This document shows positions 17,130 to 26,565 of a DNA stretch of 63,265 nt, piece by piece. The stretch lies in the NCBI RefSeq assembly GCF_024124545.1, contig NZ_JAMXSF010000023.1, positions 1 to 63,265 of the forward strand. Direction: 5' to 3'. Numbering within the stretch: position 1 is the first letter of the stretch; each line of letters opens with the position of its first letter. Under the pieces are notes generated by a model. That model saw only the letters and a program-made list of their open reading frames with translations. It ran no database searches and was not told where the DNA came from. The translations under genes were made by a program, and so were the position numbers. The DNA comes from Pseudoalteromonas sp. XMcav2-N (GTDB taxonomy: Bacteria; Pseudomonadota; Gammaproteobacteria; Enterobacterales; Alteromonadaceae).

Positions 17130-19232
17130 ATGATATATAGGGATATATCGCACTTCGAGGATGAGGTGCTGATTGATGGGGTGGTGCTCTATTCTATCAA
17201 ACATGCTCGATTATCATCTCTGAAAGACAGACAACAGTTCATCTCTTTAGACAATCTAGAGTCAACTGTTCTCAAACAACTGGTGGCATCACCAGATGAG
17301 TTGATCACTTATGAAGAGTTCTTTGCGCATTGGCGTAGCCCGGATGTTATCGACAGCGCACTGACTCGCGTGATTTCACTTTTGAGGAAAAAGTTGAGAG
17401 AAGCTGGGCTGGCTTCTAATGCAATTAAAAATACACCGAAAAAAGGGTATACCTTTACGGCAAAAGTAATGTACGGACAAAAGCCCAAGACACCAGGAGA
17501 CAAACCCCCTATTCAATTTGAACAGAGAAAAATAAGTTGGCCGAGTGTATTTATCGCGTTTTTGGTTTGTTTATTGTTTACCGGTTTGTACTTGGTCTTT
17601 TGGAGTTTCGAAAACCTTCCTCCTGAGCGAACTGCTATGCCCCCCAGTGCATACTCATATCGACATCTTGAGCCTTTAAATGGTGAAAAGCGCAAGTTAG
17701 ATTTCGCCCTAAATCATGAAACAGGGGTCTATGCTTTTGCATTGCGTAATGGATCAGATAATAGGTGGCGCGTAGATATTTCAGATTTAAAAGACGGACA
17801 CCTGTTGTCCATATCAATACCAGGTAGCCATGTTCGAAACCCTGCTTGGATTAGTGCATCAGAACTTGTTATGCGTATATACAATAACCAAGAATGTTCA
17901 ATTGTTTTAGCCAGAATTATGGATGGTGAATACTCACTAGATAAGCTTTTTTCATGCAATGCAGGATCGTACTTCTCAGCGAATGCTTATTGGCAAAACA
18001 GGCAGATTTTGTTTTCTGATGCTGACCTCAATGGTATTAAATCAAATGTATATATTGGCGATATAGACTCAGGACAAACACATCGACTGCAAACTGCGCA
18101 AGAAAGAGGGAGCGGTGTTTATTCGATTGTGACATTTCCTGGAGCAAGTATGGTTGCACTGCTATCGAGTGATTTAATCGGTACATACAGAATCACTCTG
18201 GTGGATGCAGAACATGAGTGGCGAGAGATATGGTCAAAAGAGCTAACGAGATACAATGAATCTGTGGCTTGGGACGGAAAACATCTATCTTATGTATCTG
18301 ATGGTGGCGCAATTGTCACTCTGACTTTCGACGGCAAGACATTGCTTCATGAATCTTCCGTATTGAGCTTTGATCCAATTAATAATGTCCATACAGGTAT
18401 GGGTTATATCGGTTTTACCGCGGAGGAGGTTGCCAAAACACATTTTTCGCTTGTCGATTTACATAGTGAGAATGTGTACTGGGGAAATCGTGTTTTTTCT
18501 AAAATGGCACATTCGCATAAGCCGACTTTTATCAATGATTCTTACCTTGCCTATATGTCAGACATTGCTGGCGTTTCTGGGGTGTGGTTATACAGCCTTG
18601 ATGATAACAGAGAGACTCAAATAAGCATTCCAGAAAAAATTGACAGGATATCTGATTTTGCTTTGGACTCTGCCTTAAAATATATTGCAATTGAAAGCCG
18701 CAATGGGATTACTGTATACCGCCTGACGGATAAATTCATATTAGGAGAAGAGATCACACATCTAACCGGGATACGACCTGTTTTTTCCGAGCAAGGGCAT
18801 ATGATTTTCACTCAGTTTGTTGATGGGAACCCTGACTTATATGAGTTTGATATTACAAAGAAGCAAGTCACACGCCTTACTCAAAACGGTGCATATACAG
18901 CCAAAGTCGCTGCTGGGAAATTGTATTACTCGAGATTATTTGTATCGGGTATTTGGGTGTATGATAAAGAAAAGCCGGACCAGAAAGTCGCGGATCTACC
19001 CCCAAGGTCATCTAGCTGGAACGTTTATAATAATACGATTGTTTATAAGGACGACTCTGAAACTTATTTTCAGTTTGAGCTGGATTCGGGAAGACGTCAA
19101 AACTTTAAATCTGAGGTATGTCCTGCCCCTGAAGCGTTTTATAAAAATAAGTGTTTGTCTTCCTACACTTCGCCTTCAAGAAGTCGTGTGTTGTCGATGC
19201 ATCTACTGACTAGCAGTAGCATGGCTGAGTGA
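17130..19232 (+). CDS. CadC/ToxR-like membrane transcriptional regulator with beta-propeller sensor
   Basis: The 700-residue protein has an N-terminal OmpR/PhoB-type winged helix (about residues 10-118, ending in the typical TPKKGYTFTAKV hairpin), one transmembrane helix (about residues 135-155, VFIAFLVCLLFTGLYLVFW) and a ~540-residue periplasmic part made of repeated TolB/WD40-like blades. This is the layout of CadC/ToxR one-component regulators with a propeller sensor. It binds DNA from the membrane and senses an unknown periplasmic ligand. It precedes the NtrC/HK pair by about 55 bp and so probably belongs to the regulation of the nearby pump or peptide genes. Confidence 0.85.
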   Translation: MIYRDISHFEDEVLIDGVVLYSIKHARLSSLKDRQQFISLDNLESTVLKQLVASPDELITYEEFFAHWRSPDVIDSALTRVISLLRKKLREAGLASNAIKNTPKKGYTFTAKVMYGQKPKTPGDKPPIQFEQRKISWPSVFIAFLVCLLFTGLYLVFWSFENLPPERTAMPPSAYSYRHLEPLNGEKRKLDFALNHETGVYAFALRNGSDNRWRVDISDLKDGHLLSISIPGSHVRNPAWISASELVMRIYNNQECSIVLARIMDGEYSLDKLFSCNAGSYFSANAYWQNRQILFSDADLNGIKSNVYIGDIDSGQTHRLQTAQERGSGVYSIVTFPGASMVALLSSDLIGTYRITLVDAEHEWREIWSKELTRYNESVAWDGKHLSYVSDGGAIVTLTFDGKTLLHESSVLSFDPINNVHTGMGYIGFTAEEVAKTHFSLVDLHSENVYWGNRVFSKMAHSHKPTFINDSYLAYMSDIAGVSGVWLYSLDDNRETQISIPEKIDRISDFALDSALKYIAIESRNGITVYRLTDKFILGEEITHLTGIRPVFSEQGHMIFTQFVDGNPDLYEFDITKKQVTRLTQNGAYTAKVAAGKLYYSRLFVSGIWVYDKEKPDQKVADLPPRSSSWNVYNNTIVYKDDSETYFQFELDSGRRQNFKSEVCPAPEAFYKNKCLSSYTSPSRSRVLSMHLLTSSSMAE

Positions 19233-19288
19233 TTTCTGAACGAATAAGGGTTAGCAAGGAACAATCTGTAATACAGGAAAAAATAATA

Positions 19289-20653
19289 ATGAGTGGAAAT
19301 ATTTTAATTATTGAAGATGATCCGGATGTGCGCTTCAGTGCCGAATTTATCTTGGAAGAGGGTGGTTATCAAGTCCATCAGGCAGAGTGTCCACTACAGG
19401 CACTGCATCGCTTAGAACAAGGGGAAGTCTTTGACTTGATATTGCTTGATATGAACTTTAGTTTGGACACAACACAAGGTGATGAAGGGCTAAATTTTTT
19501 AAATCAGCCAGTTGTTCGCAACAGTACAACGCCCGTTGTGGCAATGACAGGTTGGGCGAACATTGAACTGGCGATTAAAACCATGCAAGCGGGGGCGAGT
19601 GACTTTCTAGAGAAACCCTGGACCTACGACAAGCTTTTGAATTGTGTTAAACAGCAGTTTACGGTTGGCAAAAAGAAAAAGGGGCAAGTTGATTCAGACA
19701 AAGAAAGCTATGAGTGGCGTTCTAATACCATGCTAAAAGCGATTGCGCTACTGAGAAAGGTTGCAAAAAGTGATGCTTCCATTTTATTACTTGGAGAGAA
19801 TGGAACTGGGAAGACATTTCTGGCAACTAAGGTGCACAAACTGTCCAGCCGAGCCGACAACCCTTTGGTTACATTGAACATGGGCGCTATCCCCTTTGAT
19901 CTTTTCGAAAGTGAACTGTTTGGGCATCGTAAAGGGGCTTTTACTGGAGCGAGCCAAACCCGGGCAGGTAAGTTTGAACTTGCTAAAGGGGGCACCTTGT
20001 TTCTGGATGAAATTGCGAATACACCGCTTAGTCACCAGAATAAATTGCTCCGGGTTTTAGAAACCGGTGAGTTTGAAGCTGTGGGCTCTAATGATACCTT
20101 GTCAGCAGATGCAAGAGTAATTTCAGCGACAAATGCGAACTTCAATGAGCTGATAGAAAAAGGGGAGTTTCGACAGGATCTGTTTTATCGTCTAAATACC
20201 ATCACGGTGACAATACCGCCGCTTCGGGCCTGTCAGGCTGATATTATTCCCTTGGCGTATTATTTTCTGTCTCTGTACTGTGAAAAGTATGAGCGAACGA
20301 TGATGCGGTTCAGCGATAAAGTAGAAGCATTACTTAAAGCGTATTACTGGCCCGGTAACGTGCGTGAGTTGTCTCATATGATGGAGCGCTTCTCTTTGGT
20401 TGTTGATGGTACTGAAATTACTGAGCAGGACCTGCCAGAATCTGTTTCTAAGGTACCTGTGCAATTAGAACCACAATGGGATGTTGAAAGCTTACCAACG
20501 CTGAAGGACTCTGAAGAGCGACTAATTGCCAGGGCATTGGAACTCAATCATGGTAATACCAAAAAAGCCGCCGAGGCGTTAGGTCTGACACTTAGTGCAA
20601 TGTACCGGCGGTTGGATAAGATGAACCATGGAGCCAGCGATGCACAGAGTTAG
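19289..20653 (+). CDS. NtrC-family sigma-54-dependent response regulator
   Basis: The 454-residue protein has a receiver domain (EDDPDVR acidic pocket, LLDMNF phospho-acceptor Asp, TGW, EKPW Lys), a AAA+ domain with Walker A GENGTGKT and the sigma-54 contact loop GAFTGA, and a C-terminal Fis-type HTH (NTKKAAEALGLTLSAMYRRL). It should activate sigma-54 promoters when phosphorylated. ATG 19289 starts the canonical receiver; AGGAAA lies upstream. The gene overlaps the histidine kinase start by 14 nt, and a sigma-54 promoter is found in front of the pump genes at 22035, which makes that operon its likely target. Confidence 0.93.
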   Translation: MSGNILIIEDDPDVRFSAEFILEEGGYQVHQAECPLQALHRLEQGEVFDLILLDMNFSLDTTQGDEGLNFLNQPVVRNSTTPVVAMTGWANIELAIKTMQAGASDFLEKPWTYDKLLNCVKQQFTVGKKKKGQVDSDKESYEWRSNTMLKAIALLRKVAKSDASILLLGENGTGKTFLATKVHKLSSRADNPLVTLNMGAIPFDLFESELFGHRKGAFTGASQTRAGKFELAKGGTLFLDEIANTPLSHQNKLLRVLETGEFEAVGSNDTLSADARVISATNANFNELIEKGEFRQDLFYRLNTITVTIPPLRACQADIIPLAYYFLSLYCEKYERTMMRFSDKVEALLKAYYWPGNVRELSHMMERFSLVVDGTEITEQDLPESVSKVPVQLEPQWDVESLPTLKDSEERLIARALELNHGNTKKAAEALGLTLSAMYRRLDKMNHGASDAQS

Positions 20654-21932
20654 CTCGTATGAGCGCGGTACGCTTTATGCTTATATTGTTTTGAGCTGCG
20701 TGCTTTTACTGATTCTCTACCTGGCAGAGACGTTTGGCCTGATATCAAGTGTCGCTCTTGTGACTCTCTCGGCTGTGATTGGCATTACATTATATGTGCA
20801 TTTTCTGTGGTGTAAGAAGTTAACCCTTCCTTCTTTAAACGCGGTGTATGAGCATGCAGAGGCGATACGTCAGGAGGATTATAATCGCCGCGCAAAAAAG
20901 GTATATAGTCGGGGCGTCTTTCCAAGGATAGCTGACAGTTTAACCCGTATCAGCGAAGAGCAGCTGTTTGAAAAAGAGAGCAGACAAAGTAATGCCTTGA
21001 TTATCTTTCAGATTATGCAAGATATACAGTCTCCTGTGATCATTATCACTGAGAATAATAAGCTCCACAGTGCAAACCCTGCCTATAAAAAGCTCTACAA
21101 TCGCCCCTGGGAGCTGGACAGACATATAGATGTTGCCCGGTTAAATTTAAGCTTTAACGCTGGAAGCTGGTCTATCTCTGATCCTGCCTTAGCCCGCTAT
21201 TGGAATGTCGAGGCGGGTGCATTCAGAGATGGTGAGCAGACCTTTCATTTGGTTATTTTTTCAAATGTTGAGGCTTCACTTTACAATGAAGCCGCAGCTT
21301 CTCAAAGCCAGATGTTCAGAGTTATGAATCATGAAGTGCGTAATTCACTCACACCTATTCAGTCTCTGGCGCAGGCCCTCAAGCTTCAGCCGACAATGTC
21401 AGAGAAAAATGGCAAGGCACTTCAGACTATAGTTAATCGCTGCGACAGCCTAATGACATTTATTCAGAGGTACAGTGAACTGCAAAAAGAGATCACGGTT
21501 AATAAAGAGAATCTAATATCCGGGAAACTAATTCGGGACATTGAGCCAATATTTGTTGATTTGAGTCTAAAAGTCACAGGTAAGAGTGTACCTGTTTTTG
21601 CAGATAGTGCTTTGCTGGAGCAGGTCCTCATTAATCTGATACAAAATGCCAGAGATGCGATGGCTGGCAAAGGTCAAGTTGAGCTGCTATTTAGTTCCGA
21701 TTACCACTACGCGAAAATATTAGTGCGTGATTCGGGCTCCGGGATAACGAATGCTGACAATATATTTGTTCCCTTTTATACCACAAAACCAACCGGGCAA
21801 GGTGTTGGTTTGGCGTTGTCAAAACGTCTTATCCAGGCTCAGGGAGGGCGGATTTCTCTGACAAACCGAGCGGATCAAAGAGGTGCTGAAGCTTGTATCT
21901 TGCTACCACATTCAGGAAAAAGAGCTCAATAA
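20640..21932 (+). CDS. Sensor histidine kinase (partner of NtrC-type regulator)
   Basis: The ~430-residue kinase has two N-terminal transmembrane helices (about residues 10-60) with almost no periplasmic loop, a PAS-like middle (around QDIQSPVIIITENNKLHSAN), an H box MNHEVRNSLTPIQ and an ATPase domain with N box INLIQNARDAM and G boxes DSGSGI and GVGLALS. ATG 20640 follows GGAG (20630); an ATG at 20628 is also in frame. It resembles NtrY/AtoS-type kinases. The missing periplasmic domain suggests it senses a membrane or cytosolic signal. The 14-nt overlap with the regulator gene indicates co-translation. Confidence 0.92.
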   Translation: MHRVSSYERGTLYAYIVLSCVLLLILYLAETFGLISSVALVTLSAVIGITLYVHFLWCKKLTLPSLNAVYEHAEAIRQEDYNRRAKKVYSRGVFPRIADSLTRISEEQLFEKESRQSNALIIFQIMQDIQSPVIIITENNKLHSANPAYKKLYNRPWELDRHIDVARLNLSFNAGSWSISDPALARYWNVEAGAFRDGEQTFHLVIFSNVEASLYNEAAASQSQMFRVMNHEVRNSLTPIQSLAQALKLQPTMSEKNGKALQTIVNRCDSLMTFIQRYSELQKEITVNKENLISGKLIRDIEPIFVDLSLKVTGKSVPVFADSALLEQVLINLIQNARDAMAGKGQVELLFSSDYHYAKILVRDSGSGITNADNIFVPFYTTKPTGQGVGLALSKRLIQAQGGRISLTNRADQRGAEACILLPHSGKRAQ

Positions 21933-21946
21933 GTATTGTCGAAAGT

Positions 21947-21962
21947 GAAAAAGGCGTTTTTC
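21947..21962. promoter_or_regulatory. Palindrome, possible enhancer site for the NtrC-type regulator
   Basis: GAAAAAGGCGTTTTTC is an inverted repeat (GAAAAA/TTTTTC) about 90 bp upstream of the sigma-54 promoter, the usual distance for an enhancer. It could instead be a weak terminator of the kinase gene. Confidence 0.4.
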
Positions 21963-22034
21963 GGAATTGGCAAAGGCCTGTTTTTACACAAGAGTTTTTG
22001 ATGTAAAAGTAAATAAAAACAATGCTTTACAATC

Positions 22035-22050
22035 TGGCATTTAACTTGCT
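22035..22050 (+). promoter_or_regulatory. Sigma-54 (-24/-12) promoter of pump operon
   Basis: TGGCATTTAACTTGCT fits TGGCAc-N5-TTGCw with GG and GC at the correct spacing. It lies 36 bp before the adaptor start, and an NtrC-type activator is encoded immediately upstream. The start of transcription would be near 22061. Confidence 0.8.
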
Positions 22051-22085
22051 TTATCTAGGTAAAGTTCACATGAGTTTTCTTAAGT

Positions 22086-23333
22086 ATGGATGTAGTTAAA
22101 CCCAAAGACTCTAAAAGCACCGTAAAAGCATATTCGTTTTATCTATTAGTCGCTGTTGTATTCACCGGTGTTTTTATCTGGTATCTCACGAGTGAGAACA
22201 AAGAGTTTGTCAACAGAGATGAATTACTCATAGCGTCCGTCAGTCAGGGAGATCTGACACTCAGTGTGAGTGGATTTGGGGTAATGCAATCGGCTGAACA
22301 AAAATTGGTTACCGCTTTTGTGAATGCAACTGTTGACTCAATTGAGTTGAAGCCAGGTGCCGCTGTGTCACCCGGTGTGGTGATCATGACGCTTAGCAAT
22401 CCGCAGCTTTTACAAGATGTTGAAGTCGCAAAAAATCAACTAACTGTAGCACAAGGCGAGTTTAGGCGGGTTGTTCTGACCAACAAGCGCAAGAAATTGG
22501 ATGAAGAAGCTGAACTGGCACGGTTACAGTCTGAGCTAGAGGGTGAGTTGCTGCGTCTTAAAGCAGAGGAGTCACTTGTAGAAAAAGGGATTGTGTCCAA
22601 ACTCAGTTATCAGTCATCGCTCTTAAAGGTACAGCAGCTGGAAAGGGACATTAACACACAGAAAAATCGACTGATACAACTGGTGGAATTTAATGCCGAA
22701 GAAGAGGACATGCAGCTGAGTCAGGTGAAACAAAGACAAAGTTATTTATCTTTTGTTCAGGAGCAACTTGATCGTCTCGTAATAAAAGCAGATATGGAAG
22801 GTGTGCTGTTACGTTCTCCAGTTTCGCTTGGGCAAAGTGTGAGCGCAGGTCAGGAGCTTGCTCTGATAGGTAGTACGAAATCGCTTAATGCACAGATCCG
22901 AATTTCACAAAATGAAATTGATAATGTTCAGCTGGAACAAAGTGCCCAGGTTCGCATCAAAAATGAAATTATCTCCGGATTTGTCAGACGTATTTCCCCT
23001 GAAGTTCAAGATGGCAGCGTGTTGGTTGAAATTGGGTTTGATGATGCACTTTCTTCTGCTGCTCGCCCTGAAATGATGGTTGAAGCCAGTATCACAACCA
23101 GCACCATCAAAGAGGCTCTGTATATTCGCAGACCACCTGGAGTACAGCCAAACAGAACAGCCAAGATATTCAAACTTAATCCGGATACAGACAATGCTGT
23201 TAGCACATCAATCCGGTTCGGAAAAGAGTCAGGCAAGTACATTCTGATACTTGATGGAGTCGCAATGAACGATCAACTGATCATTTCCGATATGAAATCT
23301 TACAAGAATAAAAATACTTTATATCTGCGTTGA
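22086..23333 (+). CDS. Periplasmic adaptor of MacA/HlyD type
   Basis: The 415-residue protein has an N-terminal membrane anchor (FYLLVAVVFTGVFIWYL), a lipoyl-like half-motif, a long charged coiled-coil hairpin (about residues 110-235) and the returning lipoyl/beta-barrel segment (VIKADMEGVLLRSPVSLGQSV). It should bridge the inner-membrane permease to an outer-membrane channel such as TolC, which is not encoded nearby. It is the first gene of a three-gene operon behind the sigma-54 promoter. The whole is comparable to MacAB or PvdRT-type exporters, but here ATPase and permease are separate proteins. Confidence 0.9.
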   Translation: MDVVKPKDSKSTVKAYSFYLLVAVVFTGVFIWYLTSENKEFVNRDELLIASVSQGDLTLSVSGFGVMQSAEQKLVTAFVNATVDSIELKPGAAVSPGVVIMTLSNPQLLQDVEVAKNQLTVAQGEFRRVVLTNKRKKLDEEAELARLQSELEGELLRLKAEESLVEKGIVSKLSYQSSLLKVQQLERDINTQKNRLIQLVEFNAEEEDMQLSQVKQRQSYLSFVQEQLDRLVIKADMEGVLLRSPVSLGQSVSAGQELALIGSTKSLNAQIRISQNEIDNVQLEQSAQVRIKNEIISGFVRRISPEVQDGSVLVEIGFDDALSSAARPEMMVEASITTSTIKEALYIRRPPGVQPNRTAKIFKLNPDTDNAVSTSIRFGKESGKYILILDGVAMNDQLIISDMKSYKNKNTLYLR

Positions 23334-23354
23334 GCAGTAAAAAGGAAATAGCCA

Positions 23355-24083
23355 ATGTCAAAACCAACAATTGAATTACGTAATCTCACCAAAGTTTACA
23401 GCACCGAAGAAATGGAAACTCATGCCTTACGAGGTGTAAGTATGGAAATCGCAGCGGGTGACTTTGTTTCTATTTGTGGTCCTTCGGGCTGCGGTAAATC
23501 AACGCTTTTGTCTATTCTGGGTCTTCTTGAACCCAGCACATCGGGTGATTACTTTATCGATGGGATGAATGTATCTCAGCTTTCACTGAGTAAGGCAGCA
23601 GAAGTACGCAATGAAAAAATTGGCTTTATTTTTCAATCGTTTAATTTGATTGACGAACTGACTGTGTACGACAATATTGCGTTACCAAAAAGGTATAGTG
23701 ACAGAAACTTCAGTCGTAAGGAAATCTCTGAACGAGTAACTGAATGCCTTGAAATGGTAGATATGGTGCACAGAAGCAAGCATCGACCCTGGCAATTATC
23801 AGGTGGACAACAGCAGCGTGTTGCTATTGCCCGGGCACTGGTGAACCGCCCTTCGATTTTGTTGGTTGATGAGCCAACAGGCAACCTGGATTCAAAAAAT
23901 GGTGATGCTGTGATGCAGCTGCTGGTTGACCTGAATGCAGCGGGTACAACCGTTTGTATGGTAACGCATGATCCGCGTTACGCCGATATGGCTACCAATA
24001 AGCTTCATCTTTTGGATGGAAAAATCATCAGTGGTATCGCACCACAAGGTGCCAATGCCTTTCATGGTAAGGAAGCGTCATGA
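23355..24083 (+). CDS. ABC transporter ATP-binding protein (MacB/LolD-like)
   Basis: The 242-residue ATPase has Walker A GPSGCGKST, Q loop FQSFNL, signature LSGGQQQRVAIARAL, Walker B ILLVDEPTGNLDS and switch His VTHD. The DEPTGNLDS block and overall length are typical of the LolD/MacB/FtsE group that pairs with FtsX-type permeases. An AAAGGAAA ribosome binding site precedes ATG 23355. Its stop overlaps the permease start by 4 nt (ATGA), which marks it as the energy-coupling subunit of that permease. Confidence 0.95.
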   Translation: MSKPTIELRNLTKVYSTEEMETHALRGVSMEIAAGDFVSICGPSGCGKSTLLSILGLLEPSTSGDYFIDGMNVSQLSLSKAAEVRNEKIGFIFQSFNLIDELTVYDNIALPKRYSDRNFSRKEISERVTECLEMVDMVHRSKHRPWQLSGGQQQRVAIARALVNRPSILLVDEPTGNLDSKNGDAVMQLLVDLNAAGTTVCMVTHDPRYADMATNKLHLLDGKIISGIAPQGANAFHGKEAS

Positions 24084-26512
24084 ATTCAGTTGCGTTTTCC
24101 CACGCCTGGAATAGCTTAAGGTATCAATTGAACTTTGCTTCGACTGTGGTGCTTACACTGGCCGTGACTCTGGGCACATTGCTGTGTTTGATTGGCCTGT
24201 ACCTTGGTATGTTTGTCAACGATCTACCATACCCTAACAGTCGCAAACTGGTGGCTGTTGAACATACCTTAGAAAAGACTACGGGTGAATTCCTGATGAC
24301 GGGAAGTCAAAACTATCAGTCGTTACTTGATTTATATACTGACTCAGAGGTCTTTGAGCATTCGAGTATCATGATTTTCGACCGGCTAGTGAATTCGGGT
24401 ATGCAGGCTAAGCCAATCATAGATACGGTATTCACGACGTCTGAGTACTTTGAGCTGTTTGATGTTCAGATGGCACTGGGTCGTGGGTTAACAAATGGCC
24501 CACAAGCAAATCCAGTATCAGAAGCTGTGATTAGTTATCAGGTTTGGCAAAGCCAATATGACGGTGCAGAATCTGTACTCGACCAAAGCATTAGTATCAA
24601 TGATACCGAGTATAAAATCGTGGGTGTCGTTGCGGATGCATTTAACGAGCCCAGTATTTTTGAGACAAAATTTAATGCCGGAGTTTGGTTACCTCTTGGC
24701 AACACTCCTTTACCATCCTGGCAATTGGACAATTGGCAGTATTTTTTTGGCGAATTTAAGTTTGTCGGAGAGCTTAGTGATCAATATTCCATTGACCAGG
24801 CCAGGCAGCTACTTAGCCAAGACTCACTTCGTAGCTTTTCTCATCATAATCAAGCTATTGAGTATTGGAATGATCTTCAGGTAAAAACCAATGTAAGATC
24901 ACTGCGTGACGTGATTACCGCTGGCAATCAAGCCTTTGTCACTTTCTTGGTGATAGGTGCACTTACATTGCTACTGATAGCCTGTGTGAATCTGACTAAC
25001 TTATTTTTGTCCAGAACGGCCAGCAAGCACAGAGAACTCTCTATTATCGCTTCACTGGGTGCCAAGAAAATTCACTTGTTTCGTTTACTCTGGAGTGAAG
25101 CTGCCATCCTGACTGTCAGCGCAGCCTTACTGTCATTACTGGTAGCGCAGGGCGGGTTTTCGCTGTTAAAGGCATTTGCGGCAGAACAGCTACCTCGGGT
25201 CTCAGAACTGCACCTTAGCGGGCAGCATATTTTCATTGCGATTAGCATAGCGCTGTTGCTGGCACTGGTTTTTTCAGTGGTGTCGATCAGTACAGTCAAT
25301 TATCGCCGTTTGCAAGAAAGCCTGCAGTCGAGTGGTAAAGGCAGTGGTCAACAAATATCCAAAACTGTCAGGCACGGGTTAATTGTGAGTCAGGTATTCC
25401 TGATAAGCCTGCTGCTTGCAACTAATGTGAGCTTGCTCAAAACATCAATGTACAATATTTCTCATGACATTGATTTTAACATGCCCGGGCTCTACGACAT
25501 CCAGCTTTCACACAGTGATACGGGGATGTCCAGTGAAACGTATAAGCAAAAAATGTACGAATTTGAGCAAATGCTTGTTCAAAGTGAACTTTTTGAATCA
25601 ATCAGCATGTCGAATGCACATCCAATACTCTATGACTCGGAAAGTGTACCCATTAGCCCTTTAGAGCGGGAAAGCAATCAAGTATATGTCGCTGCTATGG
25701 GGGTTGATCATCGTTACTTTGATGTCACTGGTGTGGCTGTTGAATCGGGGCGGGGATTTAGCGAAGCTGAATACCGTAGTAAAGAGCCGGTTGCACTGGT
25801 AAGCAAAAAGTTGGCTGCAGCCCTTTTTGGAGAAACGGATGCGATTGGTAAAAGCATTGTTTTTCAAGGGAACTCCCAGCCTTTTAAGATTGTTGGTATC
25901 GCAGCTGACATCTATTTTCCACAGCATCAGAAGAATATAGCGACACTCTATACCACGGCAAATGACTTTCACCTTCATGCTGTAGTGAGAGCTGATATGG
26001 GAGTGTCCAGGCAGCAGCTGGTTGATTTACTGGGAGAGGTTGATAGTCGGTTTGCAGTTGATAGTTTTGAATCGGTAGAAACATTCCACAGCCGAACACT
26101 ATTTCGAGACTTTGTCGTCATCGTTACTGTCATTGCGATTGGCTTAATCACCGTGTTTCTTGCTGTGATCGGTATTTACGGAGTGATGAGTTACAACACG
26201 CGAATGCGTCGCACTGAACTGGGTATTCGTATGGCACTCGGCGCAAAACCTTTAACCATTGTCAAAACTGTACTTGGTAGCAATGCTGTAAGCGCATCAA
26301 TAGGGCTAGTAGGGAGCTTAGTAACAGGCCTGGTCATCGTAAAGGAGAACGTCGCTGGCATTAACAATATCGTAGACTTTGACTGGCTTGGTGTGTTTAT
26401 TAGCGCAGCAATAGTGGTCTCCATTATAGTACTGGCCTGCATTATGTCACTGCTATCGATTGTAACTACTCCCCCTTCTCGTTCATTGAACAACGGGTTT
26501 GAGGAACATTAA
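24080..26512 (+). CDS. FtsX/MacB-family ABC permease (duplicated, 810 aa)
   Basis: The 810-residue permease contains two MacB periplasmic core plus FtsX units: helix near residues 15-45, a periplasmic domain, FtsX helices at about 280-400, a further helix near 430, a second periplasmic domain, and FtsX helices at about 675-800. The motifs FLSRTASKHRELSIIASLGA and RRTELGIRMALGA mark the two FtsX repeats. It should use ATP hydrolysis for mechanotransmission and drive export through the adaptor rather than transport through a lipid-spanning pore. Given its neighbours, export of the NRPS product or self-protection is the inferred role. Confidence 0.9.
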   Translation: MNSVAFSHAWNSLRYQLNFASTVVLTLAVTLGTLLCLIGLYLGMFVNDLPYPNSRKLVAVEHTLEKTTGEFLMTGSQNYQSLLDLYTDSEVFEHSSIMIFDRLVNSGMQAKPIIDTVFTTSEYFELFDVQMALGRGLTNGPQANPVSEAVISYQVWQSQYDGAESVLDQSISINDTEYKIVGVVADAFNEPSIFETKFNAGVWLPLGNTPLPSWQLDNWQYFFGEFKFVGELSDQYSIDQARQLLSQDSLRSFSHHNQAIEYWNDLQVKTNVRSLRDVITAGNQAFVTFLVIGALTLLLIACVNLTNLFLSRTASKHRELSIIASLGAKKIHLFRLLWSEAAILTVSAALLSLLVAQGGFSLLKAFAAEQLPRVSELHLSGQHIFIAISIALLLALVFSVVSISTVNYRRLQESLQSSGKGSGQQISKTVRHGLIVSQVFLISLLLATNVSLLKTSMYNISHDIDFNMPGLYDIQLSHSDTGMSSETYKQKMYEFEQMLVQSELFESISMSNAHPILYDSESVPISPLERESNQVYVAAMGVDHRYFDVTGVAVESGRGFSEAEYRSKEPVALVSKKLAAALFGETDAIGKSIVFQGNSQPFKIVGIAADIYFPQHQKNIATLYTTANDFHLHAVVRADMGVSRQQLVDLLGEVDSRFAVDSFESVETFHSRTLFRDFVVIVTVIAIGLITVFLAVIGIYGVMSYNTRMRRTELGIRMALGAKPLTIVKTVLGSNAVSASIGLVGSLVTGLVIVKENVAGINNIVDFDWLGVFISAAIVVSIIVLACIMSLLSIVTTPPSRSLNNGFEEH

Positions 26513-26565
26513 CTTAGCCATTTCAAGGCGCTATAACGTTAAAACTATCTGAAGGAACTTTGCAA

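Noticed and set aside
1..26512. Canonical pyoverdine cluster
   Set aside because: Only the exporter, acylase and pump logic agree; no PvdL-like chromophore module or PvdP/N/O/M enzymes can be seen in the window.
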